64,000 bases of DNA from Cervus elaphus (lineage: Eukaryota > Chordata > Mammalia > Artiodactyla > Cervidae), in the NCBI RefSeq assembly GCF_910594005.1, contig NC_057841.1:13253001-13317000 (forward strand), read 5' to 3'. Below, piece by piece: positions 1-11,965 of the stretch (the first letter of the stretch is position 1; every line of letters begins with the position of its first letter). The notes beneath the pieces are model-generated. The model had not been told where the DNA came from and made no database searches. It worked only from the letters and a program-made list of their open reading frames with translations. Position numbers and translations under genes: made by a program.

Positions 1-194
1 CCTTCTTCGTGACTTGTGGGACCTGGTCTCATCTCTTTCATCCAACTCAAGCTCAGATGTTAACACTCAACATAACTAGCTTGGCATTTGTCTTGAAGTT
101 ATCAATGATTTATACTTATATGTGCCTCTCTAGATGTCTTACTAGAGTTCTTTTAAAAGCAAACAAACTGTATTCTTTAGACCTGTATTTTAGA

Positions 195-1490
195 CACGTA
201 TTTTAAACTGTATTTTTAGAACCGTAGTTTTAGGTTCACAGCAAAACTGAATGGTGAATATGGAGATTTCCTGTCCACCCTCTGCCCCTCACCAGAGCAC
301 AGTCTCCCCTGTGATCAACATTCCCAACCAGAGTGGTGCATTTGTTACCAAGCATGAACCTACAGTGACTCATCATAATCATCCAAAGTCCATAGTTCAC
401 CTTTGGGTTCATTCTTCGTCTGTACATTCTACGGGGTTGGACGAATAGAAATATCCAAACATTTCTCCATCACTGTGAGATCACACGGAGTATTTTCACT
501 GCCAGAATCCTCTGTGCAGCACCTATTTTCTCCTCTCTCCCCATAACTCCTAGAAATCACTGGTCATTTTACTTTTCCAGAGTGCCTTATAGTTGTAATC
601 GTAAAGTATTGTAGTGCTTTCAGATTGGGTCCTTTCACTTGGTAATATGCATGTACGTTTCCTCCATGACTTTTCATGGCTTGATGACTCAGCCCTGAAT
701 AATCTTCTGTTCTCTGGGTGTACCACAGTCAATTCATCCATTCACCTTCTGAAGTACATCTTGGTTGCCTCCAAGTTTCGGCAATTACGAACAAAGCTGC
801 TGAACACATTCATGTGCAGGTTTTTTGTACGCACATGAGCTTTCACCTCCTTTAGGTAAACACCAAGGAACATAATTGCCACATCATAGGGTAGGAAGTA
901 TACTTTGTAAGAAACTGTCAAATTGTCTTCCCAAGTGGCTGCCCATTTACATTCCCAACAGCAGTTAATAAGGTTCTTATTAATCCACAGCCTCATGAGC
1001 ATTTGGTAAGTGTTTTGGATTCCACAGTCTAATAGGTGTGTAGTTTTAATTTTTAATTGTTTCAGTTTGTGTTTCCCTGATGATGTATCGTGTTGAGTGT
1101 CTTTTAAATGCTTATTTGCTATCTGTATATCTTCTTTCGTGAGGTGTCTATTCAGATCATTTGCCCATTTTCAAACTGGGTTTTTGCTTTCCTACTGTTG
1201 AATTTTAAGAGTATTTGCATACTGTGGAATCCGTTCTTTTATCAGCTATATCTTTTGCAAATATTTTCTCCCAATCTGTAGCCTGTCTTTTCATTCTATT
1301 GGCAGTATCTTTAATGAAGCAGAAGTCTTAATTTTAATAATCCTAACTTTTCAATTATTTTTCATTAATCATGCCTTTGTATCTTAAAAGTCATTGTCCT
1401 TCCCAAGGTCATCTAGACTTTCTCTTATATTATCTTTTAGAAATTCTAAACTTTTGCATTTATGTCTGTGGTACATTTTGAGTTAATTGT
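195..1490 (-). mobile_element. L1M LINE fragment (3' UTR and ORF2 C-terminus), antisense
   Basis: The plus strand reads as the reverse complement of an old mammalian L1. It begins with the 3'-UTR segment around 'gttttaggttcacagc', continues through the ORF2 C-terminal part (antisense of 'ttgccatctgtatatctt', about 1115-1135) and stops at about 1490. The reading frame is broken by many stops, and the ORFs of 60-90 codons here are decay products. L1 encodes an endonuclease/reverse transcriptase; this copy lacks both catalytic regions because it is 5'-truncated. The edges are approximate. Confidence 0.85.
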
Positions 1491-1834
1491 GAATGAATGA
1501 ATTTTTAATATACATTTTTGTATTTTATTACATGAAATCATTACAGATTACTGAATAATTTGTCTGGTATTAGGAAACAGTTTTTTAGAAAACATGTCAC
1601 ATAAGGAAGAGACAAAGGTTTATTTTTCAGTTGATCATAAAGAAAAGTCAAGACCTTGGTATTGGCTTAATTATGTTAGTTAATTACCTACTTAGATTTG
1701 ATCATTCTAGGTCACTCCGCTTAAGACTAATGTTTAGAGGAAATTTCCAAAGTTAGGGAACCAGTAAGAGAACTTGCTTTTTGATAAGATTAACAGTTGC
1801 TTAAACAATATTCCCTACTCTTACAAACAAAATG
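1491..1834. other. AT-rich sequence without recognised feature
   Basis: I see no repeat, gene or regulatory signature in this stretch. Confidence 0.5.
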
Positions 1835-1930
1835 TTATTATGCCCCATCTTAGAGATGAGGAAACTTGAGTAAACAGAATTTAAACTATTTGTGCAAGAT
1901 CTCAAAGCTAGATTATGATGGTCACCAAAA
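1835..1930 (-). repeat. MIR SINE fragment
   Basis: The plus strand carries the antisense MIR core ('agatgaggaaact' region at about 1853, followed by a diverged 'ttgcccaaggtcac' equivalent). MIR is a mammal-wide tRNA-derived SINE that is long inactive. Strongly diverged; the edges are approximate. Confidence 0.75.
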
Positions 1931-2518
1931 CTCATTTCCCTATAGCTCCCCAATTGCTCTCAGTGTAGCAGCAACTTGAAGTTGTCCATTTTCAAATTCC
2001 TCTGTTTCCTTTCTTGGCTGATTCCTACTCAGTTATAGTTTTCTGTCTATGTGATCTCCTCTTCAGTGATTTTTATTATTGCTTTGTCCTAAAACCAGGT
2101 TTCATTTCCATCGCAAGACAGTCCCTGCTTTGTTTGTTTATTTACTCCTCCAATATTTTGTTCCAGAGAGAAACTCTCTTTAAGAAATCACTCAAATGCT
2201 TTAATCGCTTTTGAAGAAAAGAGGTAGTGAAATGTCAAGTGAGAGCCATCAAGTTAAACACATTTGTTAATCTATTTAGTCATCTAGTTGAAAGAATAAG
2301 AAAAAGAACCCATCTATCTCTAAGCAAATTTTACTGAAATGGGTATTTGTTTAGCACTGTACTCACAACATGTTTTGCAGAAGACAATAAAATTTCTCTA
2401 CAAATTTTTTAGCATCACTATATATGCAATCTATTCTGGAAGGTAAGACAGACAGAATACACTGTGTTATTCAACTGCTAGGTCCTAAGCCTAGACTCCA
2501 AGTGTAATAGTAGCATCT
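1931..2518. other. unique AT-rich sequence
   Basis: I recognise no repeat, exon or RNA. The open frame of 66 codons at 2014-2214 has no similarity I can name. Confidence 0.5.
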
Positions 2519-2527
2519 AGACATTTA

Positions 2528-2665
2528 ATGTCTACATGCCCCTGGAAGAGGGCATGGTAACCCACTCCAGTATCCTTGCCTGAAGAATCTCCATGGACAG
2601 AGGAGCCCGGAGGGCTACTGTCCATGGGGTCACAAAGAGTCGGACACAACTGAATGACTAAGCAC
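2528..2665 (+). mobile_element. Bov-tA SINE, 5'-truncated, with 9-bp TSD
   Basis: The body and tail of a Bov-tA SINE are present ('aacccactccagtat', 'acagaggagcc', 'agagtcggacac'), but the tRNA-like head with its A/B boxes is missing. The copy is flanked by perfect direct repeats 'agacattta' at 2519-2527 and 2666-2674, the target-site duplication of a LINE-mobilised insertion. Without the internal RNA polymerase III promoter it could not have been transcribed from its own head. Confidence 0.92.
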
Positions 2666-2754
2666 AGACATTTACAAACAATTTACATGTTCTATAACTT
2701 CTGATGATTACTTGTTTTAAATTATTTCATTATAGAATAACTGTATACTTGAGA

Positions 2755-2865
2755 AATAGGTATAATTACCATTCAGTTTTACAAATGAAGAATCTAAGGC
2801 TAAAGTGAAACAAACAATGTGTCCCGTGTTATAGAAGTAAACATTTAAGCCAGGACTCAATTGCA
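2755..2865 (-). repeat. MIR SINE fragment
   Basis: The antisense MIR core is recognisable ('cagttttacaaatgaag' region near 2775, then 'ctaaggctaaag'). Old and diverged; the edges are approximate. Confidence 0.7.
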
Positions 2866-3696
2866 AAGCTTTTCATTATGTTTTCATTGCACACTTCTGA
2901 AGAATTTCATGGATTACTACAGTTGGGGTCGGTTTTTGAAGTCAATATTGGATAAGAAATGATTGCTGGGATTTAAATGAATATCGGTAACAAGGAAAGA
3001 AGTCCAAGATCATAGAATAAAATTAAGGCAGGTCATGAATCAATGTGCCGCTAGTAATACATGAATTACTGTGCAAAGTCTGAAGGGTTTATGACTGAGA
3101 GTAATGGTGAATAATACTGTATTGTACAAATAGCAATCACCACTGGTTGTTGATTTGCAGTTTCAGTTTGTAACACTATGTCGTTTACTGCTTCTGAATT
3201 CTTGAGATGTATTGATATATAATCTGAGTATATATAAGCAAATGATGCTGAAAATTGCTAAAGGCAACATGATTCATGGCTGATATATTTCTGAAACAGT
3301 GTAATTATTGAAATGTACATTCTATTTATTCAGATTTTTATTCTTTCTTTAGTTGAAGGTGAAATATGATTATCTCAAGGGACCCAGAGTGATGTGATAT
3401 AAATGAAGAGAAAAAAAAAAAGTCATAGAATTTGAAAAATCATCAGTGGATTAGTGATTTACTGACAAGTCTGATTTGGCAGAAAGTTGGCTTTAGGAGG
3501 TTGGGTAGCCAGCAGTTTCACATGAATAATAATAAATCTAAATTATAGGAAAGGAATGATGACTTAATTCACATTATGCTATTTGTTCCAAAGTTTTCCA
3601 CTTGGTTGAAATATTAATACTCTGAATAAAAACTCTGAAACTACTACTGTTCAAGGACATCCCCTCTGATTCCTTATTTCTCCTCCTTAGTGATGT
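2866..3696. other. unique AT-rich sequence
   Basis: I recognise no feature except a short A-run at about 3412-3421. Confidence 0.5.
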
Positions 3697-3908
3697 ATGT
3701 GTGTGCTCAGTCGCTCAGTCGTGTCCAGCTCTTCGTGACCCCATGGACTATAGCCCGTGAGGCTCCTTCATCCATGGGATTCTCCAGGCAAGAAGACTGG
3801 AGTGGGTTTCCATTTCCTTCTCCAAGGGATCTTCCCGACCCAGGGATCGAATCTCGGTCTTGCACATTGCAGGCAGATTCTTTACCATCTGAGCCACCAG
3901 GAAGACTA
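3697..3908 (-). mobile_element. Bov-tA SINE, near full length
   Basis: The plus strand reads the reverse complement from the 3' end ('cagtcgctcagtcgtgtcc') to the tRNA-like head ('gattctttaccatctgagcc', 'accaggaag'). The head retains recognisable A- and B-box regions of the tRNA-derived promoter. It is preceded by a short TG-rich tail. ORFs of 78-83 codons across it are chance frames. Confidence 0.95.
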
Positions 3909-3909
3909 G

Positions 3910-6039
3910 AAGCAACTATAAGGTAATAAAGTACGTTTGAAATATGGTTACTCCTCAAGAATATGATAGCCTAGAGAATAAAAAGTATTTTAAAACCCTT
4001 GGCAAATCCAAAGCACTATAAGAATACCAAGTGGTTAGGCAAAGCTTGCTGGTGGGGAGGAGGAGGGCAGTGACTGTAATTTGTGAAGCAATTCAGAATG
4101 TATTTCATTCTTTGAAAGCCAAATGGGCATAAGTAGTTGAATTCAAAGTATATCAGAGGGCTATAAAAAGAGGATGTGGGTTGTGTGTTTGTATGTGTTT
4201 GGGCCACGTTGATGAAAATGCATAGAAAAAAAATAAACAATTTCAGTTATTTTATTTTAAAAGTCTGTATAATGAATAAGTTGGGTAGATTGAATTCAAG
4301 TAGACTTTATCATCCCCTACACATTAAATGCTTTGTTTGGTATTACGAATTTTTAAAGATTTATACATTAGGGGCCCCTCTCAGTTTTGAGGGAAACATA
4401 TGTGGGAAAATTATATAATCAAGGTGGTTAAGACTATAAGGTAATTCTTCAGCTATTGAAGCACAGAAATCAATACAGCTTCCCTGACTTACACCTGTGC
4501 CCACTTTCAGGCACATGAATGGGGGTTGAAGATTGCTTTGGGGTTTGTTGTTGTTTTTGGGGCACTGTTTTCATGATCTCTTTAAACTGTTTTTGTTCAC
4601 ACTGTTGAAAGTGTACCTTGGTGATAATTTTGAAGGTAAGAAAATACTTATCACGAATGCCAGAACAAACTGTGAAAAGCTTACGTTTACAGATAGACCC
4701 AGCACCAAGAAAATCTAGAACTATAAATTGCTATTATTCTGGTTGCTTGTGTGACTTAGAGGAGACAACTTATCAAAAATGTTTATTAACTAAGCATTTT
4801 TAGAGTAGAAAGGACCTCCCCCCCAGCCCTCTTTTTGTATACAGCGCAGAGGGTATGCTTTGCACTTTGACATAATAGTGTTTTTTCCCTAGCTACCCGT
4901 TCTGCATGTCACATAGCTTGTTACTAACGTGGCTACTGAAATAAGATAAATAGAATACTCTCAGCCTTCTGAAGGGGAAAGGAAATGCTTCAAGGTAATT
5001 CTTTAATATTTAACTAAAAATCTCCTCATTGGTAATAAATGATAAGTAATTTTTAATAGCTTGCCATATTTTATATTTTTCTCTCCACATCCAGGAGCTG
5101 GACCTTATAATAAAACAGACTGTTGTTATCTTATAATCTAATTGATAAATATATCATTTAATTGTAGCCTTTTGTCAATAAAAATGATCAAAATTTGATT
5201 TCTATTCATTGGTCTTAAATCATAAAGAAATGCATTCTAATAACTTCCATTCTTTACTCCTTGCAATTATTTTGGTCTTATCATTTGCTGCTCATTTTGA
5301 TCCTACTTGAAATTTTAGGATCAGCTCTTGACATCTGATTAATTAAAAATCAGAGGTACAGCTTATGTTATTTTCAAGAGGAAAGGAACTCTCTGGGGTG
5401 CCCAGAATTTCCTCCTGTTGTTTATACTCATTTTTAAAAATGGAATCCTGGCAGCAAATAATACCACAATCTGTAAATAATAACCTGCTGGGATGGCTGG
5501 AGGGGCAGCAAATTGATGACAATGATGATAATCAATACTGTGGGAGTTGGTAATGTTATATGAATTATTTAGTTTTATATTTCTTTCTTAGGAACAAAAA
5601 AGTTCAGTGGTTGAGCAAACAAATGTTCTCATTACATCCTGTCAGTCATCTATAACCACACATTGTTGGGTGGTTATTTAGAGAAAGATTATATCTGGAG
5701 GAACAAGTACCAACTCAGTGACTTTCCAATAAAACACAGCAAAACTTTGAAAGAGCAGGTTTCCGGGGACAAATCAGCCCCTGTGGCTCCCCAGTAAAGT
5801 TTATTATCTCTAAGCCATGCTGAGCAATATTTCTTAAATAAAAGGGTAGCTCTGCACAGATCCTCTTGAAAGAGCAGATACGATATCAGGCCCGTGTGCT
5901 GACCTTCGGTGACCAGCTGTATTTAAAATTATGAATTTGGTTATGAGTGAGTAAACTCCGGGTGAGTTCAGCTACCTTCCAGTTCCTCTCCAGTTCGTAG
6001 CCAGCTTAGGGTGTTCTACTGAGACCAAAAGGAAACAGA
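3910..6039. other. 2.1 kb without recognised repeats
   Basis: This is the longest block near the left end where I recognise no interspersed repeat. It has normal AT-rich composition, a C-run at about 4818-4824 and scattered short ORFs (at most 80 codons) without family resemblance. It could be single-copy sequence or repeats too diverged for me to see. Confidence 0.45.
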
Positions 6040-6235
6040 CTATTAAGAAAGACAACCCCTGGGGAGAGGCACGGGATCTCCATGGAGGACACTCATGAGG
6101 ACTCTCCTCTTACGACCTTGACTCCTCCCAAAAGGCCCCACCTCCTAATGCCCATCAGCTCTAGACTTAGGATTTCAACGCTTGAATGGGGATGGGGGAA
6201 GGGCACAAACGTTCAGAGTGTGGGGCATCCAGAGG
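6040..6235 (-). mobile_element. MLT1 (MaLR) LTR fragment
   Basis: The plus strand contains the antisense MLT1 signature: 'aaaggccccacctcctaat' near 6131, 'taggatttcaac' near 6168 and the terminal 'cacaaacgttcag' near 6204. MaLR LTRs are remnants of non-autonomous ERVL-related elements. Only the LTR 5' half is visible; the right edge matches the expected LTR start. Confidence 0.7.
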
Positions 6236-6786
6236 AAGGTGAAAGCAGTTCTGGCCTACAGCATCAGTCGGCTCCATCTGAGGAATGGGAACACAGTAAC
6301 AAGGCTCAGGGCACGGGACCAGTTGGTCCCTTTCCTGCATTTCGATGAGACCAGCTCTCTGGAACGGTAAAATTTACAGATTACCATATTTCTCCAGATG
6401 TGACCAAAATGACATTTTTATCAGGCATGGAATGGCCTTTTCCAATGAAGTCAGTTCCTGCTGACATACCATGTAACAGCATAGTTATTCTGTGATCAAG
6501 TTAGTAGATAGTTCTGTTTGTTTCACCTAAAAATCAGTCTCAGCTATTAAACACAAATTCTTGGTTAGAAAATCACGGTATTTTTATGTTCCAATGTAAT
6601 ATGGTTGATACACATGGGTAGGCTATTTGTCCTTGACAGTTGGTAGAAAGAATTGTAAAAGCCTTAACTAAAATGCTAAGAAAAATACTTCCACTAATTT
6701 TCTGTAGAAATAGCAAATATCAAGGCTTATCCCATAATATAACCAGCTGAATCATTTTCACACTTTTTGTAGTTTTATTTCTCTGG
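6236..6786. other. unique sequence
   Basis: I recognise nothing in this interval. Confidence 0.45.
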
Positions 6787-6902
6787 GGCGGGTTGGCATT
6801 TCCTTCTCCGAGGGATCTTCCCGACGCAGGGAACGAACCAGTGTCTCTTGCATCTCCTGCGCTGGCAGGCAGATTCTTTACCACTAGTGTCATCTGGGAA
6901 GC
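6787..6902 (-). mobile_element. Bov-tA SINE, head half only
   Basis: The antisense tRNA-like head and adjoining body are present ('ttccttctccgagggatctt', 'caggcagattctttacca', ending 'catctgggaagc'). The 3' half is absent; the left break lies next to 'gggttggcatttcc'. Confidence 0.88.
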
Positions 6903-7014
6903 GTGTAACTGGTCTATCTTCCTAACAGGGCCCTTCACTGAGCAAAAGTTTAAAATCCAAATTAGATACAGCTTTACAGTTTTTCCTTGCTTATTGTGCT
7001 TTGGGTATCAAGTC

Positions 7015-7480
7015 TAAGATCTTTCTGCCTAGTCCTAAATCGTGAAGTTTTCTCCATTTTTTTTTTGAAAGTCTTATAATTATACATTTGTCCAGGATTT
7101 ATTTTAAATTAGTTTTAAAATAAAATGTGAGATGTTGGTCTAGGTAATTTTCTTTTTCTTTTTTTGCCTATGGATGTCCAATTGCAGCAGCACCATTTAC
7201 TGAAAAGACTATTCTTTGTTGAATTGCTGTTGCGTCTTTGTCAAAAATCATTTGGGTGCATTTGGTGGATCTGTCTCTTGATTCTCTATTCTGTTTCATT
7301 GGCCTCTGAATCTGTCAATACTACACTGTCTTGATCACTGTAGCTAAATTGTAAACCATGGCATTGGGAGCAGAGATTCCTCCCACTTCATTCTTCCATT
7401 TCAAGATTGCTTTACTGTTCTAGAATGTGTGCTTTTCCACATAGATTTCTGAATAAGTTTCTGTATTTCTACATAATAGA
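7015..7480 (-). mobile_element. L1M LINE fragment (ORF2 RT region), antisense
   Basis: Antisense L1 ORF2 is recognisable by 'ttgcagcagcaccatttact' near 7181, 'ctattctgtttcattggcc' near 7286 and 'cactgtcttgatcactgtag' near 7325. It is heavily mutated with no usable frame. The L1 piece at 195-1490 stops at about the ORF2 position where this one begins, but 5.5 kb of other sequence separates them, so common origin is only a guess. Confidence 0.8.
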
Positions 7481-7894
7481 GTCCCTGAATTTTATTTCCA
7501 GCCTATAGTCCATGTGGGAGAGGGGAGGGGGTTGGTGCTTTCATTTCCTTGTAGCCCCTTTAACTAGAGCTGATAAGTTGAGTTACTTTTTGAAACAGTT
7601 TCATACATTGTTTCTGCCACTTGTATTGCTTCACTCTTCTTGGAAGACTTGTCTAACCTAATGAAACGTAAGCTAATACTGTGGGTGCAGAGCTTAAGTT
7701 CTGTATGTCATCTTCATCCCTACAAATGTTATGACCAGCTTAATTTTCTTTTATTCATTTAAAAATTGATTTCCTCATTTAATCACATCTCTCCTCTCTT
7801 CCCTTATCTTCTTGAGCCCACTTTAAAGGATTAAGTGAATAAAGAGTTAGCAATAACAATAATGATAATTATAAATCATAAAATTTTAAAAGGA
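7481..7894. other. unique sequence
   Basis: I recognise no feature. There is a purine-rich patch at about 7516-7530. Confidence 0.4.
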
Positions 7895-8035
7895 CTATGC
7901 AGACACTGAGCTTGTTGCTTTAAATGTATCAGACATTCACTCAATGATATTATGAGGTAAATACCATTATTATAAATATATTATTCAAGATTTTTATTAT
8001 GACTCAATAACAGACTAAAAGGTTAAATACAAGCT
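7895..8035 (-). repeat. probable MIR SINE fragment
   Basis: The antisense MIR central region is suggested by 'atattatgaggtaaatacca' near 7948 and the following 'ttattataaat'. It is very diverged and could be another old tRNA-SINE. Confidence 0.5.
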
Positions 8036-8944
8036 CCCACTGGCTTAACACACTGAGTTTTATCTCTTGCTTATAGTACAAAAGCAGCTTGGGTCAGCAG
8101 ATGGAAAGCTCTGCTCTACATAATGAGTCAGGAGCCCCGATTGTGGGAGACTTTGCTGTCCTGTGCTACGCCATCTTAAACAAGAGGACTCCTTGGTTGC
8201 CAATGCAGTTTATGCTCAGACAACTGATGAGGACCAGTTCTACAGTCCTGATCTATTTTAGGGTTAGAAAAAAATAATCTGACTACATACCAAAACGAGA
8301 AACGAATTGGTGTGGCTAACCACGAGACATCTCTACACGCTCTATTTTACAGTTTATAAATGTGTTTTGGTGACTAGGTGATTCTCCAAAATCTAAATGT
8401 CCACTGTGTGACCGTCAGTTCTGGTAAGCTAACCACTTTAACAAATTGAGCTACTGGAACTTGAACACGAGTCTGTCTGTACTTAAGATGTGACTACTTA
8501 TTATGGTTTAGGAACAACTATGGTATTAATAGAAGAATCTGTAATTTGATTTCTACTGAAGAATTTAAGATAAACTTTCTAATACTTCTACATATTCTGA
8601 GATAGGGTAATGAGAATTACAAAGATCTTCGTTTAAAATAACACTGAAAATCACTGTATCTGTCCAATGTATACTTCCAATGAATAGTATAAATTTTGGT
8701 TGCTAGATCACATGTCCTGGCACAAAGTCTAGTTCTTTGTAGTCATTTCAATACTGGAATCAATTAAAGTCCACAAATACCATTTTTTGCAAGCACTTGC
8801 ATGCAAAAAATTTAAGGTGCATTCTTAAAATTTTAAGCCACATTCTTAACATAGCTAACATGGTAACTCCAGGAAATAATACCTTCCTTCTAAAATATAT
8901 CTTTATGGCAGGTAACACATAACATATGGTTATAACTTGCAGAT
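8036..8944. other. unclassified sequence
   Basis: The part at 8040-8270 has the texture of an old mammal-wide repeat ('gcttgggtcagcagatgg', 'ctgtgctacgccatctt'), but I cannot assign a family. The remainder shows nothing. Confidence 0.3.
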
Positions 8945-9130
8945 TCATGCATTCAATTTATTTATTCAGCAACTATTTAGTGAGCTCCAAATATGTCATG
9001 GTCACATTGCTAGGATCTGGGAGTACAGTAATAAAGTCCTCTATCATTGAATGTATGTACTGGTGGGGAAGACAGACAATAAATAAGTAAGTAAAATATA
9101 GAATGTTAGTGAAAATTAAAGATAAAAAAG
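8945..9130 (-). repeat. ancient LINE fragment (L2-like), antisense
   Basis: The plus strand reads 'tttattcagcaactattta', then a diverged 'gagtacagtaataaa', then 'ggtggggaagacagacaata'. This is a common mammal-wide motif series that I associate with antisense L2-type LINE 3' sequence. The family name is uncertain; repeat status is fairly secure. Confidence 0.5.
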
Positions 9131-10639
9131 GAAACAGGAAAGAGGGCTGAGAAATATGGGCTCTGATATGTCCAGGAATAGTTTGCCCTTCTCAGGGTGC
9201 TGTCTACAAGCCAAACCCCTGAGTCAAGGAGTTAGCATGTCTTGTTTTTCTTTCAAGTCTTCAGGTATGTGCTCCAGAGTCAAACTGATGACATAGGAAT
9301 GGTCATGCATTGGTCCTTTTCCTGGTTAGGAAAATTCCTAGATGCTTATGTTAAATAAAACTATACTGTTATCATCATGGAAATATTAAAGTTCTAGTCT
9401 CTGGCAGTAATAGATTAGGAAAAAAAAAACCATATCAATTAGTTTCATGCTCTACCAGATAATTATATTGTTGAGTAGTAAACAGTTGGTATAAGTGTCA
9501 CTGAGTGCAGCAAAATGTCAAAGAGACAATGATAAAAAAAGGATAGTCGAGAATGACTTACGTTTATCATATTAGACCCGGCTGTCAGTAACAGGTCAAC
9601 ACACCATTGTGTAGGGGTTAATGCTGCAGATTCCTTTTCTTTCCTAAAAGGTAATCTTCTGGTTCAGCAATGATTGCCTTTTCATGAAAATGGACACCGT
9701 AAAAAACTGAAAAGGTTTCTAGAAGCCCTGAGATTCTTCCTTCACTATTATGTGGTTTTCTTTGGGATGAATAACAAATTTAAGGATAAATATTAACTTC
9801 TTTTAAACAATTATTTTTTAAAAATGCGATAAGAACTTTCATATATACAGTTTTAAACTGTAAGTATAAAATTATTTCTCCTGAATTTCCATATGGATCT
9901 GAAGGAATAGATGAAAGTCAGGAAAATGATTTATTTTAGGAGAGATTATTTTCTAAGCAATTCCTCTCAATTTAAGAACAAAGGCTATGAACAAAGTTGG
10001 AGGAGGTTAGAGTCAATTAATGACTAGAGACAAGTCTACTGTCTCCTTATGAAAAATGGGGTAATCAATGTACTTCTACTTCCTCCCACATTCAGTCTCC
10101 TAAACTATTGATTTTGCTGCATTTTACTTTTTAATAAACTTTATAATTTTTACATTCTGTTCTGTAACCATAGTTGCAAGAGTTGTTTAGTTATGGTTTT
10201 ATATGTAAATCAATTTAATGCTCACCCCCAATCCATTTACCACAGATTTCCTTTCCTGAGTTCTTTGTTTTATATCTGCTCTGGGTTGACTTGATTTCAC
10301 CTTAAAATAGATCTTTCTTTTCAAGAAGAGCTCATGGGTCCTATGTTCCATGAGTTATATGTGCTTGAAAATGAATATCTATTTCCTTAATGCATTTAGA
10401 GAAAAAAAATGAGTAGGAATAAAACTCTCTCTTCACACTTTCTTTTACTTCAAAACTTTGCTGACATTGGCAGTTCAGAGGAACAGTCTGAGATACCTGA
10501 TTTTTTCCTTCTCATAAAAATTTTTTTTTCTACCTCCACCCCAACATCAGTTATGTATATGTACTAGAATGTTATTCTTTACCATTTTCTCCTCTTTTAA
10601 GATGAAAATTCAAAAATTTATTTTAGAAAAGTTACTTAC
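9131..10639. other. unique AT-rich sequence
   Basis: I recognise no repeat or gene. There is an A-run at about 9420-9430. Open frames are short. Confidence 0.4.
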
Positions 10640-11965
10640 TTTTTAAAGTTGAAGTATGGTTGATTTACAACATTTTATTAGTTTCACATGCACAACAGAG
10701 TGAGTCAACTTAAAAAAAAATTATTTACTTATTTCGTTGCATCAGAGTTGCATTGCAGCACTCTCGACCTTCCTTGTGTGACCTCTGCTTGTGGGGCGTG
10801 GACTCAGTGGTCGCCACGCAGGCTGAGCTGACCAGCGGCATGTGGGCTCTCCGTTTCCTGACCAGGAATCAAAACCATGTCCCCTTAACAACTGAACCAC
10901 CAGGGAAGTCTCTGATTCAGGAATTTTATAGATTATCCTCCACTTAAAGCTTTGATAAAATATTGACTATACTCCCTTGTGCTGTATAATACATCCTCGT
11001 AGCTTATTTATTTTATACATAGTAGTTTGTATCTCTTAACCCCACACCCCTATCTTGCTCCTTCCTGTTTCCTTCTCCCTTCTGCTAATCACTAGTTTTC
11101 TGTATCTGAGTTTGTATCTGTTTTCTTGTGTTCATTCTTTTTTTTTAAGATTTCACATATAAGTGATAATACATAGCATTTGTCTTTCTCTGTCTGACTT
11201 ATTTCAGTTAGCATAATGCCCTCCAAGTTCATCCATGTTGTTGCAAATGGCAAATTTTGCTTCTCTTGTATGGCTGAGTAATAGCCTATTACATACATGT
11301 CCCACATGTGTTTTCCCATCAATCTGCTGATGGACATTCAGTTTGCTTTCATGTCTTGGCTACTATAAGCAATGCTGCTATGAACCCTGGGTGCATGTAT
11401 CTTTTTGAATTAGTGATTTCATTTTCTTCAGATACATGTTCAGGAGTGAAACTGTTGGATCATACGGTAGTTCTATTTTTAGCTTTTTGCAGAACCTCTG
11501 TAGTTTTCCATAGTGGCCACAACAGTATACATTCCTATCAACTCTACATCCTCTCCAATATTTGTTATTAGTAGTCTTTTAGATGACAGCCATCTTGAGA
11601 GAGGTGAGGTGATATCTTATCGTGGCTTTGACTTGCATTTCTCTGATGATTAGAAATATTGAGTATCTTTTTATGTGCTGTTAACCATCTGTATCTTTTC
11701 TTTGGAAAAATATTTATTCAGGTCTTTTACCCAGTTTTTGACTAGGTTTTTTGATATTGAATTGTATGAACTGTTTATATATTTTGGCTATTAACCTATT
11801 GTATCATTTGAAAATATTTCCTCCCATTCAGTAGGCTGTCTTTTCATTTTGTTGATGGTTTCCTTAGTTGTGCAAAAGCTTTTAAGTTTAATTAGATCCC
11901 ATTTGTTTAGTTTTTCCTTTATTTCTTTTGCCTTAGGAGATAGATCCAAAAAAATACTATGAAGA
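10640..11965 (-). mobile_element. L1 LINE 3' end, antisense, interrupted by a CHR SINE
   Basis: The antisense 3' UTR starts near 10640 ('gttgatttacaac'), is interrupted at about 10718-10913 by a tRNA-derived SINE, and resumes through the ORF2 C-terminus ('ggctgagtaatagcc' near 11272, 'tgatggacattc' near 11328) to about 11965. The minus strand keeps the C-terminal ORF2 motif region (antisense of 11092-11337: 'MYVIGYYSAIQ') but carries stops. It is truncated at the 5' end. Confidence 0.88.
10718..10913 (-). mobile_element. CHR-type tRNA SINE nested in L1
   Basis: This is the antisense copy of a cetartiodactyl tRNA-derived SINE. 'gaccaggaatcaaaaccatg' and 'aactgaaccaccagggaagt' correspond to the promoter head, and the 5' part of the plus strand ('cattgcagcactctcgacc') is the degenerate body. 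It splits the surrounding L1 3' UTR, so it is younger than that L1. Confidence 0.78.
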